From RHKX01 sp046330285 (GTDB taxonomy: Bacteria > Actinomycetota > Thermoleophilia > Solirubrobacterales > 70-9), in assembly GCA_046330285.1 (NCBI GenBank), contig JAXLSX010000007.1:89391-153390 (forward strand): a stretch of DNA of 64,000 bases, read 5' to 3'. Shown here one piece after another: positions 13,303-20,084 of the stretch; position 1 is the first letter of the stretch; each line of letters opens with the position of its first letter. The notes below the pieces were generated by a model. That model did no database searches and had not been told where the DNA came from. It saw nothing but the letters and a program-made list of their open reading frames with translations. The position numbers and the translations under genes were made by a program.

Positions 13303-14019
13303 GTGCGCCTGGCAACACCCGATCCCCCCGACCGCACCGGCGTCCACGAGGGACGGCCGTGGTGGATGTGGCTGCCGCGGGGCGCGCCGCCGTGGCCGGG
13401 GATGGTGATCCTGCACGGCGCCGGGTCGGCGAAGGAGAACCACGCCGACTTCGGTCGCCTCTGCGCGGCGAACGGGTGGGCCGCGATCAGCTACGACCAG
13501 CGCGGCCACGGGGAGAGCGACGACGAGATGGCACCGGGAGCGGTCGCCGACGTCGGCCGGATGGCGGCGCTGCTGGCAGCGGAAGACGGAGTCGACGACG
13601 ACTGCGTCTGTGCCCGCGGCTCGAGCATGGGCGGCTGGATGGCGATCCACGCGGCGGCGACCGATCCCGGCATCGCCGGCGTGATCGCGATCTGCCCGGC
13701 GTCCGAGGAGGGGCTGCGCCGCGGGCTCCGGGCCGGGCGCTTCGAGATGCGGGCCGACGTCGGAGCGCTGGACGCGTGGCTCGGGGAGCACGACCTCCGC
13801 GATGCAGCGGCGCGGATCGCTCCCCGCCCGCTCGTCCTGCTCCACGCCCGCGGCGACGAGCAGGTGCCGAGCGAGTGGTCGGAGGAGCTCTATGCGCATG
13901 CCGGCGACCCGCGGAAGATCCTGATCGTGCCGGGCGGGCACCATCGCTCCGTTCAGCACGACCCGGAGTTGCAGGTGACGGCGCTGCGCTGGCTCGCCCG
14001 CGAGCTCGGGCGCGCCTGA
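13303..14019 (+). CDS. Alpha/beta hydrolase, dienelactone-hydrolase/acyl-peptidase-like
   Basis: 238 aa. The oxyanion-hole region (VILHGAGSAKENH) is followed by the nucleophile elbow RGSSMGGW (Ser about 108), an Asp near 186 (LHARGDEQVP), and a late His (GGHHRSV), completing a catalytic triad. Cytoplasmic; no signal peptide. The substrate is unknown. The GTG start at 13303 lies 9 nt after a TAGGGT -10-like hexamer and has no clear Shine-Dalgarno, so the transcript may be leaderless. Convergent with the M23 peptidase gene, 16 nt apart. Confidence 0.8.
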   Translation: MRLATPDPPDRTGVHEGRPWWMWLPRGAPPWPGMVILHGAGSAKENHADFGRLCAANGWAAISYDQRGHGESDDEMAPGAVADVGRMAALLAAEDGVDDDCVCARGSSMGGWMAIHAAATDPGIAGVIAICPASEEGLRRGLRAGRFEMRADVGALDAWLGEHDLRDAAARIAPRPLVLLHARGDEQVPSEWSEELYAHAGDPRKILIVPGGHHRSVQHDPELQVTALRWLARELGRA

Positions 14020-14035
14020 TGACGGACGGTCCGGG

Positions 14036-15205
14036 CTAGAGGTAGCCCATCGGATCGACGGCGGTGCCGTTGATCCGGACCTCGAAGTGGACGTGATCGC
14101 CGTAGCAGTGACCGGTGCAGCCGACGTACCCGATGATGTCGCCCTGCTGGACCGACCCCGAGGTGATGGCGAAGCTCGACTGGTGGGCGTAACAGGTCGA
14201 CAGCCCGCCGCCGTGGTCGATGCAGGTGTAGTTGCCGTAGCCGCCGGACTCGGCCTCCGACTGGGTGAAGGCGATCGTCCCGTCCTTGGCGGCGCGGATC
14301 GGCGTGCCCGCCGGGACGGCGATGTCGACTCCCTCGTGCTGACGGCCCCAGCGCATCCCGAATCCGGAGACGACCGAGCCGTTGACGGGCCAGATGAAGC
14401 CGGCGGAGCCGCCCTGGATCGGGCCGGCGGGGAGCGCGGTGACGCCGCTCTGGGCCATCAGCTGTTGCTGGATCTTCTTCTGGATGTCGCTGACGTCGCC
14501 CTCGAGTTGGTCGACGTGGCCGTCGACGCGAGAGAGCGCGTCCTTGCTCCGGCCCCGCGCCCGGTCGAGCTTGGCCTCCTGGGCCTCGAGCTCCTGGCGG
14601 GTGCGGACGAGCTCGGCCTTCTTGGCGGCGATCGAGTCGCGGGTGGAGCGGACGCGCTCGACGGTCGCGGCGGTGTCGTCGCGGAGCTCGCGGACGCGGC
14701 CGACGATGTCGGAGTTGCGGTCCTGGATCCGCTGCAGGTACTCGTAGCGGCCGAGCGCGTCGTCGTATCCGTCGGAGTTGAGGACGACCGAGATCGCGCT
14801 CGGCTCATCCGACATGTAGATGTCGACGAGGCGGTCCTCGAGGGCCTTGACAGTCCGGTCGAGGCGCTCGCGAAGGATCTGAAGATCGTGTTGCTCGGCG
14901 GCGAGCTCGGCCTCGGCCTGGTCGAGCTCCTGCTGGACGGCCGCCTCCCGGGTCCGCAGTGCCGCGACCTCGCCGGTGAGCTGGTCGATCTGGTCGTTGT
15001 AGCGGGAGATCTCGGTCGTCAGGACGCCCTTCTTCTCCTTCGCCTGATCGAGCTCGGCCTGCTTCTCGTCGAGCTTGCCGTTCAGGTCCTCGGCGGGAGC
15101 GCGCGCGACCAGGGCGAGGCCGACCACGAGGGCGGCGAGAGCGACGGCGAGAGCCGTCAGGCCCCGGCTGGGGCCGCTGCGGATGTCCTGGTCAGGTCCT
15201 GCCAT
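14036..15205 (-). CDS. Murein hydrolase activator / M23 (LytM) peptidase with coiled coil, EnvC-like
   Basis: About 389 aa. An N-terminal membrane anchor or uncleaved signal (LTALAVALAALVVGLALV) is followed by about 200 residues of heptad-rich coiled coil (DEKQAELDQAKEKKG...) and a C-terminal LytM domain with zinc ligands in QHEGVDIA and GDHVHFEV, so peptidase activity is plausible. The layout matches FtsX-activated hydrolases such as EnvC/RipC. The start at 15205 (MAGPDQDIR) was chosen over 15304 because the signal follows directly and a TACATT box sits about 20 nt upstream. The upstream 500 bases are non-coding and carry the hairpin element. Confidence 0.87.
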   Translation of the reverse strand: MAGPDQDIRSGPSRGLTALAVALAALVVGLALVARAPAEDLNGKLDEKQAELDQAKEKKGVLTTEISRYNDQIDQLTGEVAALRTREAAVQQELDQAEAELAAEQHDLQILRERLDRTVKALEDRLVDIYMSDEPSAISVVLNSDGYDDALGRYEYLQRIQDRNSDIVGRVRELRDDTAATVERVRSTRDSIAAKKAELVRTRQELEAQEAKLDRARGRSKDALSRVDGHVDQLEGDVSDIQKKIQQQLMAQSGVTALPAGPIQGGSAGFIWPVNGSVVSGFGMRWGRQHEGVDIAVPAGTPIRAAKDGTIAFTQSEAESGGYGNYTCIDHGGGLSTCYAHQSSFAITSGSVQQGDIIGYVGCTGHCYGDHVHFEVRINGTAVDPMGYL

Positions 15206-15340
15206 GGGACTCGAAGGCGGGCGCCAATGTAGCAGCGGAGAACCCCTTTGTGAGGGTTCCTTAACACGTTTATCTCCCCCTGCAACCCGCATTGCAAAGC
15301 GCAATCGGGCTTGCAGAGGGGGTTACGGGGAGGCGAAAAA
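15206..15340. other. Non-coding leader region of the M23 gene with two hairpins
   Basis: No gene seen. It holds a TACATT -10-like box (15226-15231, minus strand), a GAACCC/GGGTTC hairpin (15240-15259), and a longer imperfect hairpin at 15281-15315, with TGCAA-CCCG-ATTGC arms and one bulge on each side. These may be leader structure for the M23 gene, or the end of the repeat element that follows. Confidence 0.45.
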
Positions 15341-15700
15341 GGCAGTGAGGGGAGGTGGCTGGAGGGGCGGAAGGCTCACCGCGAGGGTCAATGGCGAATT
15401 GCGTCCCTGGGAGAGACCGAATTCGCCATTGAGCGGCTGACCGAGCCACTCGATGGCACGAAACCCTGCTCTGGCGGGGACAACTCGCCATTCGTCGGCT
15501 GACTAAGCCGACCAACTGCACGAAACGTCCCCCACAGGGACCAAACGTGCAGTTCGTCCTCCGACTCAGCCGAAGAATGGCGTTTCAGTGACCACTGTGG
15601 TCACCTATTCGCCATCGAGCGCCCAAGTGACTTCCACCCGGTCCCCTTCACTGCCAAACCAACTCCCGCCCGCCGCCGGGCCCCGGCGCGAGCCGAACCG
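15341..15700. repeat. Structured intergenic repeat element, copy 1: hairpin array with terminal inverted repeats and 17-mer
   Basis: Non-coding. GGCAGTGAGGGGA (15341) is inverted as TCCCCTTCACTGCC (15642-15655). Between them lie four large hairpins: 15388-15432 (13-bp perfect arms TCAATGGCGAATT), about 15453-15491 (ATGGC/GCCAT), 15514-15554 (AACTGCACG/CGTGCAGTT with inner GTCCC/GGGAC), and about 15576-15612 (ATGGCG/CGCCAT with inner GTGACCA/TGGTCAC). They are separated by small CGGCT-AGCC mini-hairpins, giving a period of about 60-63 bp. The 17-mer CGGCGCGAGCCGAACCG at 15684-15700 sits 8 nt beyond the acyl-CoA dehydrogenase stop. Related to the element at 59165-59471. Confidence 0.75.
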
Positions 15701-15708
15701 CCCCCCGG

Positions 15709-17016
15709 CTAAGCCAGCGCCGGCTCCGGCTCGGCCGCCTGCTCGGCGCTGACCAGCGCCGCCTGAGCAGCCTCGAGGCGCTCCCGGTACTCGGCGGCCT
15801 GCATGCGCGAGATGACCAGGCGCTGGACCTGGGCCGTGCCCTCGAAGAGCTGGTAGATCTTGGCGTCGCGGAACCACTTCTCCAGCGGCGTCGACTGGGC
15901 GGCGGGACCGACGAGGTCGATCAACCGGGTGGTCGCCCACATCGTCACGTCGCCGGCCTTGAGCTTCGACATCGAGCCCTGGCCGCCGGACAGCGGGATG
16001 CCGTTGCGTCCCATCCAAGAGGCGCGCTGGCAGAGCAGTCGGGCCGCCTCGATCTCGGTCGCGACGTCGGCGAGGACCTGCTGGACGTGCTGGCGCTCGA
16101 GTGGCGGGCGCCCGGCGGTCGAGCTCTCGTCGAGGATCTCCTCGAACGGATCGAGGATCTGGCCGTCGCCGAGCAGGTACTCGAGGGTCCACTCGTAGGC
16201 CGCCTGGGCGATCCCGACGGCGGACACGCCGACGATCGGCCGGGTCAGCTCGAAGGTCGCGAGCGCGTTGGAGGCGCGGCCGCTGCTCTCGCCGGAGCGA
16301 GCCCGCTCGAGCTTGCGCTCGAGCTTGTCGACGCCGCCGAGCAGGTAGTCGACCGGGATCCGGCAGTCCTCGAAGACCAGCTCGGCCGTCTGCGAGGCAC
16401 GAATGCCGAGCTTCGTCTCCTTCTTGCCCATCCGCAGGCCCGGGGTGTCCTTCGGGACGACGAACGAGGTCTGGCCGCGATGGCCGAGCTCGGGATCGAC
16501 GGTCGCGACGACGACGTTGACGTCGGCGATACCGCCGTTCGTGATGAAGACCTTGGTGCCGTTCAGGACCCACTCGTCGCCGTCGCGGCGAGCGGTGGTC
16601 CGCAGGCTCTTGACGTCGGAGCCGGCCTGCGGCTCGGTGACGGCGTAGGCGCCGAGCTTGAGCTCCTCGCCGACGCCGAGGCACTCCGGCACCCACTGGG
16701 CGATCTGCTCGGGAGTGCCGGAGGCGGCGACGCCCGCTGCGGCGAGGCCGGAACCGTTGATGGCGAGTGCGATGCCGGCGCAGCCCCAGTGCATCTCCTC
16801 GGCGTAGATCAGGCCGAGCTGCCCATCGGGGTCGGTGCTCGTGTACTGCATCGCCTCGAGCCCGCTCATGCCCTGACGGCGAGCCTCCTTCATGACCTCC
16901 CAGGGAACGCTCTCGTCGGCGTCGTGGATCGGGGCGGCCGGCCGGATCACGTCCCGCGCGAACTCGCGACAGCGCTGCTTGAAGGCGAGTTGCTCGTCGT
17001 TGAGGGCGAAGTTCAT
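15709..17016 (-). CDS. Acyl-CoA dehydrogenase
   Basis: About 435 aa. FAD-dependent first step of beta-oxidation or branched-chain acyl-CoA breakdown. Visible: the signature AVTEPQAGSDVKSLRTTA (about 135-152), VFITNGGIADV, the flavin/ETF-contact helices, and the conserved EGTAQVQRLVISR end. The start is ATG 17016 (MNFALNDEQLAF) with GGAGAG about 10 nt upstream; the longer 17052 reading lacks homology. Divergent from the surface-protein gene at 17137, with a TetR-type palindrome at 17068-17083 between them, so repression relieved by an acyl-CoA is plausible. Its 3' end is followed by the hairpin element. Confidence 0.93.
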   Translation of the reverse strand: MNFALNDEQLAFKQRCREFARDVIRPAAPIHDADESVPWEVMKEARRQGMSGLEAMQYTSTDPDGQLGLIYAEEMHWGCAGIALAINGSGLAAAGVAASGTPEQIAQWVPECLGVGEELKLGAYAVTEPQAGSDVKSLRTTARRDGDEWVLNGTKVFITNGGIADVNVVVATVDPELGHRGQTSFVVPKDTPGLRMGKKETKLGIRASQTAELVFEDCRIPVDYLLGGVDKLERKLERARSGESSGRASNALATFELTRPIVGVSAVGIAQAAYEWTLEYLLGDGQILDPFEEILDESSTAGRPPLERQHVQQVLADVATEIEAARLLCQRASWMGRNGIPLSGGQGSMSKLKAGDVTMWATTRLIDLVGPAAQSTPLEKWFRDAKIYQLFEGTAQVQRLVISRMQAAEYRERLEAAQAALVSAEQAAEPEPALA

Positions 17017-17067
17017 CCTGGTGTCTCTCCTGGAGTCCGGCTCCGCCGCCACGGCGGACGCCGTTGA

Positions 17068-17083
17068 TTGACTGGTCAGTCAA
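17068..17083. promoter_or_regulatory. Palindromic operator (TTGACTG-gt-CAGTCAA) in a divergent promoter
   Basis: Perfect 7-bp arms spaced by 2 bp, typical of TetR-family regulators of acyl-CoA genes. On the plus strand it contains a TTGACT -35 hexamer, 16 bp before a TATAGC -10 (17090-17095). On the minus strand a TATAGACT sequence lies just upstream of it. One bound protein could therefore block both the acyl-CoA dehydrogenase and the surface-protein promoters. The regulator is not identified. Confidence 0.65.
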
Positions 17084-17136
17084 CCAGTCTATAGCCCTGC
17101 GGCGCGGCAGGGCCGAGTACGCAAGACTCCCCGCGG

Positions 17137-18513
17137 ATGCCTTCCATGCCCTCGCCCCTGCCACCTTCGCTGTGGTCGGACACGGCGCGACGCGTCGCTG
17201 CCGTGGTCGCGGTGCTGCTCGTCGCCGGGATCGGCTTCGGCGTGGGCTACCTGGTCTTCGGCGACTCCGGCTCCGACGACTCGGCCGCGACGGTCGGCGG
17301 TGGCCGCGGCGCCGGCTTCCCCGAGGCGGCGACCCGCAACACGACCCGCGTCGGGGGCGACGACGCGATCGCCGACGCCGCTGCGGTCGCCCTGGCGACC
17401 TATCCGTCGGCGGGCGGGGTCGGCGCGGCCTCGGCGGTGACGATCGCGCCGGCCGACAACTGGCAGCTCGCACTCGCGGCGACGCCCCTGGTCGCCGACC
17501 CGATCGGGACGCCGATCCTGCTCAGCAACGAGTCGCAGGTGCCGGCCCCCACCAACGAGGCCGCCGATGCCCTCGGGCCGAAGGGCCTCGACAAGGCGAA
17601 CGGCACCCAGGCCTACGTCGTCGGCGGCGTCGCCGCGCCCACCGATCTCAAGCAGAGCCCCGTCGCCGGCTCCGACCCCGCCGACGTCGCCGACGCGATC
17701 GACGGCGAGCGAGCCAAGATCACCGGCGAGAAGGACCCCGCTCACATCCTCGTCGTCTCCTCCTCCGACCCGGCGCTGGCGATGCCCGCCGCCGCCTGGG
17801 CGGCACGCTCCGGCGACCCGATCCTGTTCGCGGACGGAGACGCGGTCCCGAGCGGGACGACCAACGTCGTCAAGCGTCACCCGGACACGCCCGTCTACGT
17901 CCTCGGGCCCGAGTCGGCGATCTCCGACAAGGCGTTGAAGGAGCTCGGCGCGACGCGGGTCGGAGCCGAGGATCCGGTCGACAACGCCATCACCTTCGCC
18001 CGCTTCAGCGACGGCGACTTCGGCTGGAACATCAACGACCCCGGTCACGGCTTCGCGATCGCGAACGTCTCGCGGCCGCTCGACGCCCCGGCCGCCGCCC
18101 CGCTCGCCGCCACCGGCGGCAGCCCGGGCCCGCTGCTTCTGACCGACGAGTCAGCGTCGGTGCCGCCGGCTCTCGAGAGCTTCCTCAGCGACGTCCAGCC
18201 CGGCTTCGAGGACGACCCGACCCGCGCCGTCTTCAACCACACCTGGATCATCGGCAACACCGAGGCGATGTCGATCGGGTTCCAGGCCCAGGTCGATCAG
18301 CTGACCAAGCTCGCCCCGGTCAGCGACGCGACCACCCCGCCGGACGTCACGCTGCCGGAGGGCGGCAGCACCGGCTCGACGACGACCGAGACGACGACCA
18401 CCACCGGCGGGGGCTCCACCACCGGCACGACGACCTCGACCGACGCGACCACGACGATTCCCGACCTCGGCGGCGAGGTCCCGATGCCCACCTACACGCC
18501 CGACGGCAAGTAG
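17137..18513 (+). CDS. Membrane-anchored surface protein with cell-wall-binding-repeat-2-like region
   Basis: 458 aa. A cytoplasmic N terminus, one transmembrane helix (about 19-41), and a large extracellular part. The central 300 residues show the alternating pattern of CWB2 proteins (hydrophobic strand, Asn/Gly turn, e.g. VYVLGPESAISDKALKELGATRV, DPILFADGDAVP, NHTWIIGNTEAMS), which in clostridia attach to anionic wall polymer. A Thr/Ser/Gly-rich tail (about 405-445) is typical of a wall-spanning or glycosylated linker. Probably surface-exposed and non-enzymatic. The promoter TTGACT/TATAGC overlaps the palindromic operator at 17068. Confidence 0.7.
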   Translation: MPSMPSPLPPSLWSDTARRVAAVVAVLLVAGIGFGVGYLVFGDSGSDDSAATVGGGRGAGFPEAATRNTTRVGGDDAIADAAAVALATYPSAGGVGAASAVTIAPADNWQLALAATPLVADPIGTPILLSNESQVPAPTNEAADALGPKGLDKANGTQAYVVGGVAAPTDLKQSPVAGSDPADVADAIDGERAKITGEKDPAHILVVSSSDPALAMPAAAWAARSGDPILFADGDAVPSGTTNVVKRHPDTPVYVLGPESAISDKALKELGATRVGAEDPVDNAITFARFSDGDFGWNINDPGHGFAIANVSRPLDAPAAAPLAATGGSPGPLLLTDESASVPPALESFLSDVQPGFEDDPTRAVFNHTWIIGNTEAMSIGFQAQVDQLTKLAPVSDATTPPDVTLPEGGSTGSTTTETTTTTGGGSTTGTTTSTDATTTIPDLGGEVPMPTYTPDGK

Positions 18514-18523
18514 GCTGCGGGCG

Positions 18524-18790
18524 ATGAGCGAGGCCGAGCGAGCAGAGCTGCGCAACCCCGCGCACCGGCCCACGGCCGATGACATCCGCGCCCTCGCCGG
18601 CCCCTCCACCCCCCACTTCGCCCTCCAGATCCGGAACCGGATCGCGGCGCTGATCGAGCGCCTGCCGGAGGACGACCCCGCTTACGTCGAGGGTCGCCGT
18701 CAGATCGGCCGGCTCAACGACCTCGCCCGCCACACGGGCGACCCACGAGGTCCGGGACCGAGCGCCCCGGACCCGCAAGCCGGCGCCTGA
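18524..18790 (+). CDS. Small hypothetical protein
   Basis: 88 aa, soluble. No recognised domain. It is helical and charged in the middle (IRNRIAALIERLPEDDPAYVEGRRQIGRLNDLAR), with a Pro/Gly-rich tail. The ATG at 18524 is 10 nt after the upstream stop. A TAGGCT hexamer at 18511-18516 overlaps that stop and lies 7 nt before the ATG, which suggests its own leaderless promoter in addition to read-through. Codon bias matches real genes here. It ends 4 nt before the convergent thiolase stop. Confidence 0.6.
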   Translation: MSEAERAELRNPAHRPTADDIRALAGPSTPHFALQIRNRIAALIERLPEDDPAYVEGRRQIGRLNDLARHTGDPRGPGPSAPDPQAGA

Positions 18791-18794
18791 CGAC

Positions 18795-19973
18795 TCAGAC
18801 GCGCTGGATCAGGGTGCCGGTGCCGAGTCCGCCGCCGCAGCACATCGTCACGAGGCCGACCTCCTTGTCGGAGCGCTCGAGCTCGTGCAGGAGGGTGGTC
18901 ATCAGGCGCGCGCCGGTCGAGCCGAGCGGATGCCCGAGGGCCATCGCGCCGCCGTTGACGTTGACGCGGTCCATGTCGGGCTCGAGCTCGCGCTGCCAGG
19001 CGGCGAGGACCGAGGCGAAGGCCTCGTTGACCTCGAACAGATCGATGTCGTCGATCTTCATCCCGTTGCGGTCGAGGAGCTTGCGGGTGGCCGGGATCGG
19101 GCCGGTGAGCATGATCACCGGGTCGACGCCGACGGTCGTCTGATCGACGATCTTCGCCCGCGGGCGAACGCCGAGCTCGTCGGCCCGCTCCGCCGTCATC
19201 AGCAGCAGCGCCGCGGCGCCGTCTGAGACCTGGGAGCTGTTGCCGGCGGTGATCTTGCCGTCCTCCTTGAAGGCGGGCTTGAGCTGGCTCAGCGTCTCGA
19301 TGTTGGTGCCGGGACGGATGCCCTGGTCGGTGACGTAGGTGTCGCCGTTGACCTGGAACGGGATGATCTCGCGCTCGAAGCGCCCCTCCTCGGTCGCCTG
19401 CGCGGCGAGGGCGTGGGAGCGGACGCCGAGCTCGTCGAGCTCGGAGCGGGGAATCTCCCACTTGTCGGCGATCATCTCCGCCGACAGGCCCTGGTTGACG
19501 AGGTCGAATCGCTCGAGCAGCTGCGGCGACATCGCGGAGCCGTGCTCCTGCATCACCGAGAAGCCGTCGGCGAAGGAGATGTGGCCCATGTGCTCGACGC
19601 CCCCGCCGATCGCGACGTCGTGGACGCCGGAGGCGATCAGCGCCGCGGCGAAGTTGATGCCCTGCTGAGCGGAGCCGCACTGGCGGTCGATGGTGGTCGC
19701 CGGAACCTCGATCGGCAGGCCGGCCTCGAGCCAGGCGTTGCGGCCGATGTTCATCCCCTGCTCGCCGAACTGCTGGACGCATCCGCAGACGACGTCGCCG
19801 ACCTCGAGCGGATCGACCCCGGCGCGGTTCATCAGCTCCGAGTAGACGGTCGCGAGCAGCGTCGAGGGGTGGGTGTCCTTGTAGTAGCCCTTCTCCTCGT
19901 GACCGCGGCCGACGGGAAGGCGCGCGGCCTCCACGATCACGACCTCACGACCACCGAAACCTTCTGCTGCCAT
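18795..19973 (-). CDS. Acetyl-CoA C-acetyltransferase (thiolase)
   Basis: 392 aa. Thiolytic cleavage of 3-ketoacyl-CoA or condensation of two acetyl-CoA. The acyl-accepting Cys is in DRQCGSAQQ (Cys about 99), the catalytic His in LGHPLGSTG (His about 348), and the second Cys in MCCGGGLGTG (about 378-379). The start is ATG 19973; the open frame continues to 22145 only because it is antisense to the MMPL gene. Divergent from that gene, which is followed by a 3-hydroxyacyl-CoA dehydrogenase, so the neighbourhood supports a beta-oxidation or polyhydroxyalkanoate role. Confidence 0.94.
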   Translation of the reverse strand: MAAEGFGGREVVIVEAARLPVGRGHEEKGYYKDTHPSTLLATVYSELMNRAGVDPLEVGDVVCGCVQQFGEQGMNIGRNAWLEAGLPIEVPATTIDRQCGSAQQGINFAAALIASGVHDVAIGGGVEHMGHISFADGFSVMQEHGSAMSPQLLERFDLVNQGLSAEMIADKWEIPRSELDELGVRSHALAAQATEEGRFEREIIPFQVNGDTYVTDQGIRPGTNIETLSQLKPAFKEDGKITAGNSSQVSDGAAALLLMTAERADELGVRPRAKIVDQTTVGVDPVIMLTGPIPATRKLLDRNGMKIDDIDLFEVNEAFASVLAAWQRELEPDMDRVNVNGGAMALGHPLGSTGARLMTTLLHELERSDKEVGLVTMCCGGGLGTGTLIQRV

Positions 19974-20084
19974 TTGCCTGAACGCCTTTCTCGCGGGACG
20001 GAAGGCGGCGGACGTTAAACGATCGGAATCGCGGGACCGGCGCCTGCATCGCCCCCGCGCTCTCTGCAAGACTCGTCCGCCCGC

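Noticed and set aside
15388..15612. Hairpin array as a CRISPR
   Set aside because: Units are palindromic with different arms, no spacers or uniform direct repeats exist, and no cas gene is nearby.
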